A stretch of 64,000 nt of DNA from contig NZ_AP018448.1 in NCBI RefSeq assembly GCF_030294945.1, forward strand, positions 10,574,501 to 10,638,500, written 5' to 3'. The number at the start of each line of letters is the position of its first letter. Within the stretch, counting starts at the first letter, position 1. Position numbers and translations under genes: made by a program. Of the stretch, positions 16,822 to 25,933 are shown piece by piece. The DNA comes from Streptomyces graminofaciens (lineage in GTDB: Bacteria; Actinomycetota; Actinomycetes; Streptomycetales; Streptomycetaceae). The notes below the pieces were generated by a model, which saw nothing but the letters and a program-made list of their open reading frames with translations, had not been told where the DNA came from and searched no databases.

Positions 16822-16870
16822 GAACTCTCCTCACCGACAAGGGACTCGAGCTGACGTTCCGGCGAGTACA

Positions 16871-19441
16871 TCACTCGTGCGCGATGGCTGCCAGCACATT
16901 CATGCGCGATGCACGCAACGCCGGCAGCAGCGCCGCCACGATGCCGACGACCGCCGAACCCACCACCACCGCGACGACCGTGCCCCACGGGATCGCCAGC
17001 GCCTTCATGCCCTGCAGGGCCAGCACCTGCTGCACGCACACACCCCAGACCAGGCCCAGCGCCAGCCCGAGGACCGCGCCGAACACGGCGATCACCACCG
17101 ACTCCAGCCGGATCATCCGCCGCAGCTGCCGCCGGGCGAGCCCGATGGCCCGCAGCAGCCCGATCTCGCGGGTGCGCTCGACCACCGACAGGGCGAGCGT
17201 GTTGACCACACCGAGCACGGCGATGACGATGGCGAGCCCGAGCAGCGCGTAGACCAGGTAGAGCAGCACGGCGATCTGGTTGCGGATCAGTTCCTTGTAG
17301 TCGGCCTGGTCGCGCACCTGCACCTGCGGATACGGCTCCAGCGTCCGCTCCAGGTTCGCCCGCAGCTCGTCGGCGCCGACACCGGAGGCCGCGTTCACAT
17401 ACAGCGCGGAGTCCTGGCCGTCGGGTACGTACTTCTCCATCGTCGCCATGCCGAAGTACAGCCCGCCCCGCGTCCCGAAGCCGTCGGCGGTGTCCTGGTC
17501 GGTGAGCGCGGCCACCCTCAGCTCGGTGCTCCGCCCGGCCGGGAACCGTACGGGGATCGTGCTGCCGATCCGCACGTCGTGCTCGCGCGCGAAGTCCACG
17601 TCCATCGCGATGGCCCCGTCCGCCAGCGCGGCGGCGCTGTTCCCCTCGGCGTAGACGACGTTCGCGATCTTGTCGAGCTGTGGATCGTAGGCCGCCGCGG
17701 TCGTCTCGACCCGGTCGCCGTCGGGCAGCCGTACGGCGACGGGGCTGAACCGCTGCCGTACGACGAGGCCGGCGCCGTCCGTGGCGCGGACCTTGTCGGT
17801 GATCTCCTGCGGGAACGGCAGGAAGTTCTGGTTCTGGACGACGAAGTCGGCGCCCAGCGAGCGGTCGATCTCGTCGTCGAAGGACTGGGTCATCGACGCG
17901 CTCGCCACGGACATCCCGCCGACGAGCGCGAGCCCCACCATCAGCGCGGCAGCGGTGGCTCCCGTGCGGCGCGGATTGCGCAGGGCGTTGCGCTGGCTCA
18001 TCCGGCCGACGGAACCGAAGAGGGCCGGGAAGGCGCCGCCCAGGACCCGGATGACGGGGCGTACGAGGAGCGGGCCCGCGATGACGGTCGCGATGAGCGT
18101 CAGTACGACGCCTAGGCCGAGCAGCGAGGCCGCCGAGCCGGTGTCCGTCGAGGCCGCGCAGCCCACGAGCGCGGCGGCCCCGGCCGCGCCGACGACAGCG
18201 CCGACCACCGCGCGCACCTTCAGCGGCTTGCCCACCCCGGCGATCTCGGCGTCCGCGAGCGCGGCCATGGGGGACACGGTCGCCGCGCGGCGCGCCGGGA
18301 GATAGGCCGCGACGAAGGTGACACCGACGCCGACGACGTACGCCGCGATCGGGGTGCCCACGCCGATCACCATCTCGGTGGACTTCAGGTTCATCCCGAA
18401 GACGCCCATGAGTTCGATCAGCCCGGCGGCGAGCCCGATGCCGGCGGCGAGGCCGAGTGTCGAGCCGACCAGGCCGAGCAGGGCCGCCTCGGTGAGCACG
18501 GACCGGCGCACCTGCCGCCGGTCGGCGCCGAGCGCGCGCAGCAGGCCCAGTTCGCGGGTGCGCTGGGCGATCAGCATCGAGAAGGTGTTGACGATGAGGA
18601 AGACCCCGACGAGGGTCGCGATCCCGGCGAAGCCGAGCATCACGTACTTGATGACGTCGAGGAAGCCGCCGAGCGAGGCCGCCGCCGACTCGGCCTCTTC
18701 GTCGGCGGTCTGGTACTCGTACGCACCACGTCCGAGCGCGTCGGCGATCCGCTGTTTGAGCTGGTCGTCGCTGACGCCCGGCGCCGCCGTCACCGAGATG
18801 CTCGTGGCCGCCTCGGGGTCGCCGAGCAGCTCGGACTGTGCGGCCCGGGTGTCGAGGAAGAGCAGCGCGGCGCCGGGGTTGGTGGTGGTGAAGGTGGCGA
18901 TACCGACGATCTTCACTTTGAAGGAGCCGGGCTGGGCGAGCACGGTGAGCGTGTCGCCGATCTCGACGTCCTTCTTCTTGGCGGTGTCCGCGTCGAGAAG
19001 TGCCTGGTCCGGGCCTTCCGGCGCGTGACCGCTGGTCAGCTTCACGGGGCTGCGGTCGGTGAGGTACCAGTTGGTGGCGATGGTGGGGGCGCCCGTCGTC
19101 GGTCCCACCGACTCGTTCTTCCGGTCGACGACCGTGATGCCCTCCACGGCCGCGTCGACATGGGCGTCCGCGACCCCGTCGATCCGCTCGACCCGCTGTG
19201 CGAGCGACGCGGGCACGGTCTCGACCGCGCCCGAGGGGATCTGCCCGTCCAGGTCGTCGTCCTTCGGGCCCACAGTCACATCGGCCGAGGTGGAGGCGAA
19301 CAACCGGTCGAACGTACGGGTGACCGTGTCGGAGAAGATCAGGCTGCCGGCGACGAACGCCACGGACAGGACGACGGCCAGCGCGGACAGCATCAGCCGT
19401 CCCTTGTGCGCCAGGAAACTCCGGAGGGTCGCCTTGAGCAC
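16871..19441 (-). CDS. ABC transporter permease, FtsX/MacB type with two FtsX domains
   Basis: 856 residues. The order is an N-terminal helix (about 15-40), a large extracytoplasmic MacB_PCD-like domain, FtsX domain 1 (about 255-380, including the LGLLRALGADRRQVRR signature), central helices, a second extracytoplasmic domain, and FtsX domain 2 (about 725-850, with TREIGLLRAIGLARRQLRRM). The EIGLLRA-IG coupling motif contacts the ATPase. It ends MNVLAAIAHE. With the LolD/MacB-like ATPase 4 bp upstream it forms a mechanotransmission-type complex; Gram-positive members export antimicrobial peptides or lipids, and the cargo here is unknown. Confidence 0.9.
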   Translation of the reverse strand: MLKATLRSFLAHKGRLMLSALAVVLSVAFVAGSLIFSDTVTRTFDRLFASTSADVTVGPKDDDLDGQIPSGAVETVPASLAQRVERIDGVADAHVDAAVEGITVVDRKNESVGPTTGAPTIATNWYLTDRSPVKLTSGHAPEGPDQALLDADTAKKKDVEIGDTLTVLAQPGSFKVKIVGIATFTTTNPGAALLFLDTRAAQSELLGDPEAATSISVTAAPGVSDDQLKQRIADALGRGAYEYQTADEEAESAAASLGGFLDVIKYVMLGFAGIATLVGVFLIVNTFSMLIAQRTRELGLLRALGADRRQVRRSVLTEAALLGLVGSTLGLAAGIGLAAGLIELMGVFGMNLKSTEMVIGVGTPIAAYVVGVGVTFVAAYLPARRAATVSPMAALADAEIAGVGKPLKVRAVVGAVVGAAGAAALVGCAASTDTGSAASLLGLGVVLTLIATVIAGPLLVRPVIRVLGGAFPALFGSVGRMSQRNALRNPRRTGATAAALMVGLALVGGMSVASASMTQSFDDEIDRSLGADFVVQNQNFLPFPQEITDKVRATDGAGLVVRQRFSPVAVRLPDGDRVETTAAAYDPQLDKIANVVYAEGNSAAALADGAIAMDVDFAREHDVRIGSTIPVRFPAGRSTELRVAALTDQDTADGFGTRGGLYFGMATMEKYVPDGQDSALYVNAASGVGADELRANLERTLEPYPQVQVRDQADYKELIRNQIAVLLYLVYALLGLAIVIAVLGVVNTLALSVVERTREIGLLRAIGLARRQLRRMIRLESVVIAVFGAVLGLALGLVWGVCVQQVLALQGMKALAIPWGTVVAVVVGSAVVGIVAALLPALRASRMNVLAAIAHE

Positions 19442-19445
19442 GGTG

Positions 19446-20258
19446 TCAGTCCTTGTCGAGGTCGGTGGGTTCGGTGCCGCCGGCGCCGCCCCCGGTGAAG
19501 AGGCGCATCCGCTCCAGCACGGCTTCGGACGTCGGCCGTTCCATCCGGTCCACGATCCGCCCGTCGGCGAGGAAGAGCACCAGGTCGGAGTGGGCGGCGG
19601 CGCCCGGGTCGTGGGTGACCATGACGACGGTCTGGCCCAGGTCGTCGACCGCCTCGCGCAGGAACCCCAGGACTTCGAGCCCGGCCCGGGAGTCGAGATT
19701 GCCGGTCGGCTCGTCGGCGAAGATCAGCTCGGGGCGGGAGGCGAGCGCCCGGGCACAGGCGACGCGCTGCTGCTGGCCGCCGGACAGCTGGGCCGGCCGG
19801 TGGTTCAGCCGGTTCCGCAGCCCGAGCGTGTCGATGACCTGGTCCAGCCACTTCTCGTCGGGTTTCTTGCCCGCGATGTCCATGGGCAGGGTGATGTTCT
19901 CCGCCGCGTTCAGCGTGGGGATCAGGTTGAACGACTGGAACATGAAGCCGATCCGGTCCCGGCGCAGCCTCGTCAGCTCACGGTCCTTGAGCCCGGTGAT
20001 CTCGGTGTTCCCGAGCCACACCTGACCGGCCGAGACGGAGTCCAGCCCCGCCAGACAGTGCATCAACGTGGACTTCCCCGAGCCCGAGGGCCCCATGACC
20101 GCGGTGAAACGGCCGCGCGCGATGTCCACGTCGACCGAATCGAGGGCGAGCACCGTCGTCTCGCCCGAGCCGTACGCCTTGGTGAGACCGCGGGCGCGGG
20201 CGGCGACACCGTCGGCTTCCGCGCGGCCGAGGCCGTGCTCAGCGGCAGCAGTGGACAA
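19446..20258 (-). CDS. ABC transporter ATP-binding protein, LolD/MacB type
   Basis: 270 residues from TTG 20258 (STAAAEHG...), with GGAGG 5 bp upstream. An ATG 39 bp further upstream is possible but lacks that site. Walker A GPSGSGKST, Q-loop FMFQSFNLIPTLNAAEN, signature LSGGQQQRVACARAL, Walker B LIFADEPTGNLD and H-loop THD are all present, and the SxTAxEN segment is typical of MacB-like ATPases. It is encoded 4 bp before the FtsX-type permease. Confidence 0.9.
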   Translation of the reverse strand: MSTAAAEHGLGRAEADGVAARARGLTKAYGSGETTVLALDSVDVDIARGRFTAVMGPSGSGKSTLMHCLAGLDSVSAGQVWLGNTEITGLKDRELTRLRRDRIGFMFQSFNLIPTLNAAENITLPMDIAGKKPDEKWLDQVIDTLGLRNRLNHRPAQLSGGQQQRVACARALASRPELIFADEPTGNLDSRAGLEVLGFLREAVDDLGQTVVMVTHDPGAAAHSDLVLFLADGRIVDRMERPTSEAVLERMRLFTGGGAGGTEPTDLDKD

Positions 20259-20451
20259 AACGACCTCCTGGGTCGAACTGTGTCGGACTCCGGGCATCTC
20301 GACCGAGCCTAATGTGATCCACCGCACAATCGGTATCCCCCCGAGGTTCGAGACGCCCTCCGTCGCAGGTCGGGCTGCCGATGTCGATGTAAGGGGCACC
20401 TATTGGCTCCGCGCGATCCCTGCGCGGGGGCGCACTCACGCGAACGCGCCC

Positions 20452-20487
20452 TTGCCCCCGCTAGCACTCCGACGCTAGCGTCGAGTC
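20452..20487 (+). promoter_or_regulatory. Leaderless promoter with paired GCTAGC sites for the toxin-antitoxin-like operon
   Basis: TTGCCC (20452-20457), an 18-bp spacer and TAGCGT (20476-20481) stand 6 bp before the ATG at 20488, with no Shine-Dalgarno, so transcription probably starts at the ATG. Two palindromic GCTAGC sites (20460-20465 and 20474-20479), 14 bp apart, flank the spacer and -10. A ribbon-helix-helix antitoxin could bind them for autoregulation (inference). Confidence 0.6.
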
Positions 20488-20727
20488 ATGGCCAAGACCC
20501 AGCTGAACGTACGGGTGGACGAGGACACGGCCCGAGCCGCCCGGGAACGAGCCCTGGAGCGCGGGATGAGTGTGAACCGGTACATCGAAGAACTGGTCAA
20601 ACAGGACGCCGGCGAGGCGGGGCACACCTTCGTGGAGTCCGCCGCCGACTTCATGAAGCAGTACGAGTCGGTGTTCGCCGAGGAATTCGGTACAGACCGA
20701 GAAGGCCGCCGCGAGGGACGTCACTGA
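20488..20727 (+). CDS. Small ribbon-helix-helix antitoxin-like protein
   Basis: 79 residues. The N-terminal KTQLNVRVDEDTARAARERALERGMSVNRYIEELV (3-37) has the strand-helix-helix pattern of ribbon-helix-helix/Arc-type DNA-binding proteins; the C-terminal half is acidic and helical (FMKQYESVFAEEFG) and likely binds the partner. It appears leaderless. The second gene begins 4 bp after its stop. It is inferred to be the antitoxin and autorepressor of the pair. Confidence 0.75.
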   Translation: MAKTQLNVRVDEDTARAARERALERGMSVNRYIEELVKQDAGEAGHTFVESAADFMKQYESVFAEEFGTDREGRREGRH

Positions 20728-20731
20728 ACCC

Positions 20732-21106
20732 TTGAGCCAGCTCCGCATCGACCTCGCCTGGCTTTTGATGGTCGCCGAACAGAAGACGCCCGGAGACCCC
20801 CAGGTCACCGACTGGGGCGCCCTTGTCGCGGCCGTCGCCCGGCACGAGGCCCAGATCTTCGACATCCCCGTCTACGACAACCCGCACGTCCGCGCCGCCT
20901 CCCTCCTCCAACTCCTGCTGCACGTCCCGGCGCTGGAGCGCTCCAACGCGCTGTTCGCCTCCGCGGTCGCCTACGGCTACCTCGTCGCCAGCGGCGTGAA
21001 GGTCGTCACCACCGCCGAACACGTCCGTGAACTGGCCAGACTCGTCAAGAGCGGAGAGGCCTCGGTCCAGGACATCGCGCAGGAGCTGCGGCGGTGGAGC
21101 CTGTGA
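20732..21106 (+). CDS. Fic/Doc-fold-like toxin component with degenerate active site
   Basis: 124 residues from TTG 20732 (SQLRIDLAWLLMVAEQ...). Size, helical content and position after an RHH antitoxin match actinobacterial proteins annotated as Fic-family toxin components. In Fic/Doc enzymes the motif HPFxxGN(G/K)R carries catalysis. The equivalent stretch here reads HVPALERSNALFASAVAYGYL: the His and a downstream Asn are kept, but the Pro-Phe, Gly-Asn and Arg are not. It therefore may not AMPylate or phosphorylate targets by the standard mechanism. Assignment to the Fic fold rests on spacing and context. Confidence 0.55.
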   Translation: MSQLRIDLAWLLMVAEQKTPGDPQVTDWGALVAAVARHEAQIFDIPVYDNPHVRAASLLQLLLHVPALERSNALFASAVAYGYLVASGVKVVTTAEHVRELARLVKSGEASVQDIAQELRRWSL

Positions 21107-21125
21107 ACCACCGGTCAAGTGCGGA

Positions 21126-21306
21126 CTAGGGCGTGTTTCGAAAGTCCCGTCTGCCCCGCGACGCCTGGCACGGCACCTCGCCGCGTTGTCGGGATCGTCC
21201 GCGTACGCCCAGTACGCGGACGACCCTCCGCCTTGCGATGCACCGCACCAGACGCCGCGGGCCCCGCCCTCCGGGCGGACGACGCCACTTTCGAAACACG
21301 CCCTAG
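21126..21306. mobile_element. 181-bp MITE-like element with 20-bp perfect terminal inverted repeats
   Basis: Terminal arms CTAGGGCGTGTTTCGAAAGT (21126-21145) and its exact complement (21287-21306) bound the element. The middle contains a perfect 11-bp stem (21196-21206 with 21212-21222, loop GCCCA). There is no ORF of its own. The CTAG ends are palindromic and could be the duplicated target. It lies between the convergent toxin-like and methyltransferase genes, 5 bp from the methyltransferase stop, and could act as a two-way terminator. Mobilisation would need a transposase elsewhere. Confidence 0.85.
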
Positions 21307-21310
21307 GGCC

Positions 21311-21979
21311 CTAGCCTTCCGGAGCGTCGCGCTCGGGCCGCCGAGCCGTACCCACCACGCAGTAGGAACTGGGCGCCCGCAGCCCCGTCCCGGGCACGAG
21401 CAGCTCCCGGTACGGACCGAGCTCGAACCCGGCGGCACGGATCTCGCCGACCGGGTCACGGGCCACATGGCAGCCGCCGAACAGCAGCGGCCACACCGTG
21501 CGGTCCAGCCCGCGCTGGGCCGCCCGCATCGCCCGCCCGCCGCCCCGGCCGTGCTCGAAGAACCGCAGCTCACCGCCGGGGCGCAGCACCCGCCGAATCT
21601 CCGCGAGCGAACGGCGCACCTCGCGCACACTGCACAGCACCAGCGACACGATCGCGGCGTCGAACGCCTCGCTCTTCACCGGCAGCGCCTCCGCCGCACC
21701 CGGTACGACATCGACGGGGACCTCGGCGCGCAGGGCGTTCTCCAGGGCCAACTGCCGCAGGGAACGCTCCGGTTCGATCGCGACAACCTCCGAGACGGTG
21801 CTCGGGAAGTGCGCGAAGTTCATGCCGTTGCCGGCGCCGATCTCGATGACCCGGCCCGAGAGCCCGGCGAGGAGTTCGTCGCGGAGGGGGCCCACCTTCG
21901 GTTCGGCCGCCACGCTCAGTCTGGCGTAGAACCGGGCGAACAGAGGGTGGTGAACGGCGTCCTTGGTGGCACGGTTCAT
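21311..21979 (-). CDS. Class I SAM-dependent methyltransferase
   Basis: 222 residues. SAM-binding motif I VIEIGAGNGMNFAHF (about 44-58), acidic motif II VVAIEPE, and post-motif III LRPGGELRFFEHG are clear. It resembles Methyltransf_11/UbiE-like enzymes, in particular the group with an RFFEHG segment related to phosphatidylethanolamine N-methyltransferase-like proteins. Substrate not determined. Its TAG stop lies 5 bp from the MITE-like element. Confidence 0.85.
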   Translation of the reverse strand: MNRATKDAVHHPLFARFYARLSVAAEPKVGPLRDELLAGLSGRVIEIGAGNGMNFAHFPSTVSEVVAIEPERSLRQLALENALRAEVPVDVVPGAAEALPVKSEAFDAAIVSLVLCSVREVRRSLAEIRRVLRPGGELRFFEHGRGGGRAMRAAQRGLDRTVWPLLFGGCHVARDPVGEIRAAGFELGPYRELLVPGTGLRAPSSYCVVGTARRPERDAPEG

Positions 21980-22095
21980 TGCGGACCTCCCGAGAAGGAC
22001 GGCTCCATACCGCGATTGTCCCCCGGGAAAGCACGACTCACCCGTCGCGCGGCCCGGGGGAGGGGCCGCGCGACGGGTCCAAGGGCCGGAAGAGG

Positions 22096-22782
22096 TCAGG
22101 CGATGAAATTGCGGACCTTCTCGTAGATGCCGTGGTCGTTGTTCATGTCGGTGTGCGAGACACAGCCGACCTCGACGTTCGTGGCGCCGCTGAGGATCGC
22201 CGTGGTGTCAGGGGTGAGCGCTTCGTCACAGTTCGACCAGTAGCTGGCGTACGAGACGCTGCCCGGGGTCTCGTCCCCGGAGTTGAGCGAGGTCAGGAAC
22301 GAGCTGCCGGTGTACATCTCCGAGCAGGATGTGTACAGCCACCGGCACCAGCCGGCCACGGTCGTGCCGTGGTTGACGCCCGCCGTGGAGACGAAGTCGT
22401 CGACGTACGCCGTCCCGCCGAGGTTCTTGAGGTAGTAGCGGGAGTTGAGCGCGCCCATCGAGTGGACGACCAGGTCGACCTTGGAGGCGCCGGTCGCCGA
22501 GAGCACGCTCTGGATCTTGGTCTTGAGCTGCGCGGCCGTCGTCACATTGGACTGGGACCAGTCGTACGACCAGGCATACAGCTCCGACGACGAGTAGCCG
22601 TCCTCCTCGAAGTAGGAGACCCATTCGTCCCAGCTGCTGGACGAACTGCTCAGTCCGTGCACGAAGACGACGGGGTTGTGGGTCGCGGCCTGAGCGGGGG
22701 ACGCGGAGAAGGAGAGAGACAGAAGGAGCGTCGTGGCCACGGCGGAGAGAGCCGTGACGACACGTCGCATGCGGCGCTGCAT
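22096..22782 (-). CDS. Secreted lipase/esterase (LipA-like alpha/beta hydrolase)
   Basis: 228 residues. An n-RR-hydrophobic signal peptide (MQRRMRRVV...SASPAQA, cleavage near residue 32) is followed by [15 protein letters not shown] (oxyanion region) and the nucleophile elbow VHSMG. Asp and His candidates are [12 protein letters not shown] and [10 protein letters not shown]. Two to four cysteines could form disulfides. This matches Streptomyces family I.7-like/LipA extracellular lipases. The divergent LuxR-type regulator at 22892 may control it, by analogy with LipR-lipA. Confidence 0.88.
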   Translation of the reverse strand: MQRRMRRVVTALSAVATTLLLSLSFSASPAQAATHNPVVFVHGLSSSSSSWDEWVSYFEEDGYSSSELYAWSYDWSQSNVTTAAQLKTKIQSVLSATGASKVDLVVHSMGALNSRYYLKNLGGTAYVDDFVSTAGVNHGTTVAGWCRWLYTSCSEMYTGSSFLTSLNSGDETPGSVSYASYWSNCDEALTPDTTAILSGATNVEVGCVSHTDMNNDHGIYEKVRNFIA

Positions 22783-22870
22783 GGGGCCTCCTGAAACGGG
22801 TGGGGTTGCCTGGAGTGTCAGGTGGGGTCTACGCGCGCCGCATCGGTGAAATCGCCGGTCTTTACGGTCC

Positions 22871-22897
22871 GGTTAACTCGCCAGTAACGTGATGAGT
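22871..22897. promoter_or_regulatory. Divergent promoter/operator region of lipase and LuxR-type gene
   Basis: The imperfect palindrome TTAACT-CGCC-AGTAAC (22873-22888) overlaps a TAACGT -10 box (22885-22890) that lies 7 bp before an in-frame GTG at 22898. The regulator may therefore be translated leaderless from that GTG rather than from ATG 22892. The palindrome may be an operator for either gene. Confidence 0.35.
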
Positions 22898-25114
22898 GTG
22901 GTGACTCCGGTGAACCCCCCACAACTTCCGCATCGCTCGCCACCGCCCCCCATGAACGCGTGGCCGAGCCCGAGCCCGAGCGCGGCGCCGGCCACCCCGC
23001 CCGCGCTGTCCGCAGGCGTACGCGTACGCCTGCTGCACGCCGCGCACGGCGATCCGCGCGCCGCGCTGGAACTCGCCGCCGCCCTGACCGAACGCCAGGC
23101 GGCGGGCCTCGATCCGCTGCCCGCCGAGCCCGTCGCCCTCGCCCCCGCACTGCTGCGGACCCATCGACGGGAAGTACGGGCCCTGCCCGACGACACCCGG
23201 TTCCTGCTGCTCCTCGCCGCCGCCGACCAGTACCCGGTCCCGACGCACGCCTACGCCCGGGCCGTCACCGCGGCCCGGCTCGACACCCGCCCGCTGGATG
23301 TGGCGGAGGCGGCCGGTCTCGCGCATGACACCGCGCACGGCATCGTCTTCCGCGACCCCTGGACACGCGTCGCCGTCTACGAGTCCGCGTCCACGACCGA
23401 CCGGCGCGAAGCCCACCGCCTCCTCGCCGCCGTGCTGAGCGGCGAGGGCGAGCGACCCGGCCGCTCCTGGCACCGGGCCGCGGCCGCCCTCGGCCCCAGC
23501 CGCCGCCTCGCCGCCGAACTCCGGCTCGCGACACGGGTGGCACGTGCCATCGGCGAACCCGCGCTGGCCTCAGCCCTCGCCGAACGCGCCGCAACGCTCA
23601 CCCCCGAACCGGCCGAACGCACCCCCCTGCTCGCCCTCGCCGCCGCCGAGGCCTGGCACGCGGGCGACGGCGACCGCGCCCGCCGCCTGGTCGCCGCCAC
23701 CGACCACGACGCTCTCGGCGGACTGCTCGCACTGCGCGCGGGCAACGCCTCCGAGGCCTTCGACGCCCTGCTCACGGCCGCCGTCCGGCACGGCGCCGAC
23801 AATGGCGCGGCCGACACGGCCACCCATTTGTTGGCACGAGCCACCGAAGCCGCCATCTACACCGGCGACCTGCGCCGATGTCGCGAGGCCGCCGCCGTCG
23901 CCGACCGGCTCGGCATCCTGCCCCCGGCCACCCTGGGCGCGCTCACCGCCGCCTTCGAAGGCCGCTACGACGACGCCCGGGGCGTCCTCCAAGCCGCCGC
24001 CGGCCGCTGCGGCCCCGGCGGCGACCCCACCCTGCTCATCCATGCCGGCATCGCCTCCCTCCTCCTCGGCGACCACACCGGCGCCGCCACCGCCACCGCC
24101 CGGGCCGCCGCCTCCGCCCGCTCCCGGGGCGAACGGGTCACCGTGCCGCAGGCCATGGAGTTCCGGGCCTACGCCGAGTTCTGGACCGGACGCCCGAAGG
24201 CCGCCGAGGCCTCCGCCCTGGAGGCCCTGCACCAGGCGTACGCGACCGGGCAGGACAACGGGGCCTGCCATCTCCAGGCCGCCCTCGCCATGTTCGCGGC
24301 CATCACCGGCGACGAGCAGGTGTGCCGGGAACGTGCCGAGGGCGTCCGCGCCCACGCCCTCGAACGCGGACTCGGACTCCCGGCCGCGCTCGCCATGTTC
24401 GCCCTCGCCTTCCTCGACCTCAGCACCGGCCGGTACGGCGCGTCGGCTGCCCGACTCCGCGCGCTCGCCGGATTCGGCCCCGGACACGGACACCGGGCGA
24501 TCCGGCACATCGCCACCCCGCACTACGTCGAGGCCGCCGTCCGCACCGGCGACACCCGCGTGGCCCGGGCCGCGCACGCCGACTACGACCGCTGGGCCCG
24601 TACCGTCCGCAGCCCCGACGACCTCGCCCTCAGCGCCCGCTGCCACGCCCTGCTGGCCACCGGGGAGGAGGCCTTCGACCACTACCGCACGGCCCTGGAC
24701 CTGCACGCGTCCGGCACCCGCGACTTCGAACGCGCCCGTACGGAACTGCTGTTCGGCAGTGCGCTGCGCAGACTCCGCAAGCGCACCGAGGCCCGCGACC
24801 GGCTGCACAGCGCCCTGGAAGCCTTCGAACACTTCGGCTCCCCGCACTGCGCGACCCAGGCCCGCGCCGAACTCCGCGCCCTCGGCGAACGCGCCGAGCC
24901 CACCCACACGGCCGACGCCCTGGCCACCCGCCTCACGGCCCAACAACTGATGGTCGCCCGCATGGCGGCCGACGGCGCCACGAACCGCGAAATCGCCGCG
25001 AGGCTGCTGCTGAGCCCACGCACGATCGACCACCATCTGCGGGGGGTGTTCGCGAGGCTGGGGATCAGATCACGGATCGAGCTGGTGCGGTTGCTTGGGG
25101 AGGACGGCGGCTGA
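22892..25114 (+). CDS. Large LuxR-family transcriptional regulator without ATPase domain
   Basis: About 740 residues. The C-terminal LuxR/GerE HTH (about 670-735: LTAQQLMVARMAADGATNREIAARLLLSPRTIDHHLRGVFARLGI) is clear. The long central part is Ala-rich and alpha-helical with TPR/MalT-like repeats. LAL regulators usually start with a P-loop AAA/NACHT domain; no GxxxxGK[ST] motif is seen, so the ATPase module is missing or lost. The start is uncertain (GTG 22889, ATG 22892, GTG 22898 or ATG 22952). Divergence from the lipase suggests a LipR-like activator (inference). Confidence 0.8.
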   Translation: MSVVTPVNPPQLPHRSPPPPMNAWPSPSPSAAPATPPALSAGVRVRLLHAAHGDPRAALELAAALTERQAAGLDPLPAEPVALAPALLRTHRREVRALPDDTRFLLLLAAADQYPVPTHAYARAVTAARLDTRPLDVAEAAGLAHDTAHGIVFRDPWTRVAVYESASTTDRREAHRLLAAVLSGEGERPGRSWHRAAAALGPSRRLAAELRLATRVARAIGEPALASALAERAATLTPEPAERTPLLALAAAEAWHAGDGDRARRLVAATDHDALGGLLALRAGNASEAFDALLTAAVRHGADNGAADTATHLLARATEAAIYTGDLRRCREAAAVADRLGILPPATLGALTAAFEGRYDDARGVLQAAAGRCGPGGDPTLLIHAGIASLLLGDHTGAATATARAAASARSRGERVTVPQAMEFRAYAEFWTGRPKAAEASALEALHQAYATGQDNGACHLQAALAMFAAITGDEQVCRERAEGVRAHALERGLGLPAALAMFALAFLDLSTGRYGASAARLRALAGFGPGHGHRAIRHIATPHYVEAAVRTGDTRVARAAHADYDRWARTVRSPDDLALSARCHALLATGEEAFDHYRTALDLHASGTRDFERARTELLFGSALRRLRKRTEARDRLHSALEAFEHFGSPHCATQARAELRALGERAEPTHTADALATRLTAQQLMVARMAADGATNREIAARLLLSPRTIDHHLRGVFARLGIRSRIELVRLLGEDGG

Positions 25115-25215
25115 CGCAGTTACCACCGTGGGCTGTCGATCCGCAGGGCGAACGGGTGGGCAGCCGACAGCCCCGGGTGCCTTCTCGGCAGGTCCAGCGG
25201 CGCGACTGCCCGCGG

Positions 25216-25932
25216 CTACGAAGCCTCCCGCGCCGAAAACACCCCCGCGTCCCACACCCCACCCAACACCGGGGCCAGCCAGCCCCCCGCCCCCGCACGG
25301 AAGTGCGCCGGCTCCCACGCCCCCGCCCCGGAGGGCACCGCACCCACCAACGGCGCCCCCGCCACCACCGGCAGATCCGCCAGGTTGCAACGAGACGCCA
25401 GATCGGGCGCGTCGGGCCAGCTGCCGATCACGACACCCGTCAAGTCCAGCCCCCGCACCCGCAGCTCGCGCGCGGTCAGCTCGGTCGTGTTCAGTGTGCC
25501 GAGCCCCGCGGAGGCGACCAACAGCACGGGCGCGCCCAGCAACCGGGCGGCATCCGCCAGCGTCCCGCCCGCCTCGTCGAACCGTACGAGCAGCCCGCCC
25601 GCGCCCTCGACCAGCACCAGATCGTGCTCGACTGCCAGCTTGGCCGCCGCCTCGGCCACGTCCGCGGGCCGCACCGGAGGCAGCCCGGCGCGCCGGGCTG
25701 CCGTCGCGGGAGCCAACGGCTCGGGATAGCGGCCGAGTTCGCGGGTCGTGACGGCACCCGCGAGCCGGGCCACCTCGTCCGCGTCACCGCGCTCGTCCGG
25801 CCGTACCCCCGTCTGCGCCGGCTTGAGCACGGCGACGGACCGGCCGGCCGCCGCGGCCACCGCGGCGACGGCCGCCGTGGTCACCGTCTTGCCGACCTCC
25901 GTGCCCGTCCCCGTGATCACCAGGACCGCCAT
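25216..25932 (-). CDS. bioD: Dethiobiotin synthetase
   Basis: Converts 7,8-diaminopelargonate, CO2 and ATP to dethiobiotin. 238 residues; P-loop GTGTEVGKT (about 8-16), the substrate Lys/Thr region LKPAQTG (about 36-42), and VEGAGGLLV (about 110-118) are intact. It starts 1 bp after the bioA stop, at the end of the bioB-bioA-bioD operon. Confidence 0.95.
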   Translation of the reverse strand: MAVLVITGTGTEVGKTVTTAAVAAVAAAAGRSVAVLKPAQTGVRPDERGDADEVARLAGAVTTRELGRYPEPLAPATAARRAGLPPVRPADVAEAAAKLAVEHDLVLVEGAGGLLVRFDEAGGTLADAARLLGAPVLLVASAGLGTLNTTELTARELRVRGLDLTGVVIGSWPDAPDLASRCNLADLPVVAGAPLVGAVPSGAGAWEPAHFRAGAGGWLAPVLGGVWDAGVFSAREAS

Positions 25933-25933
25933 G

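Noticed and set aside
23544..24950. Second long plus-strand frame inside the LuxR-type gene
   Set aside because: Pro/Ser/Ala-rich +1 shadow of the regulator frame.
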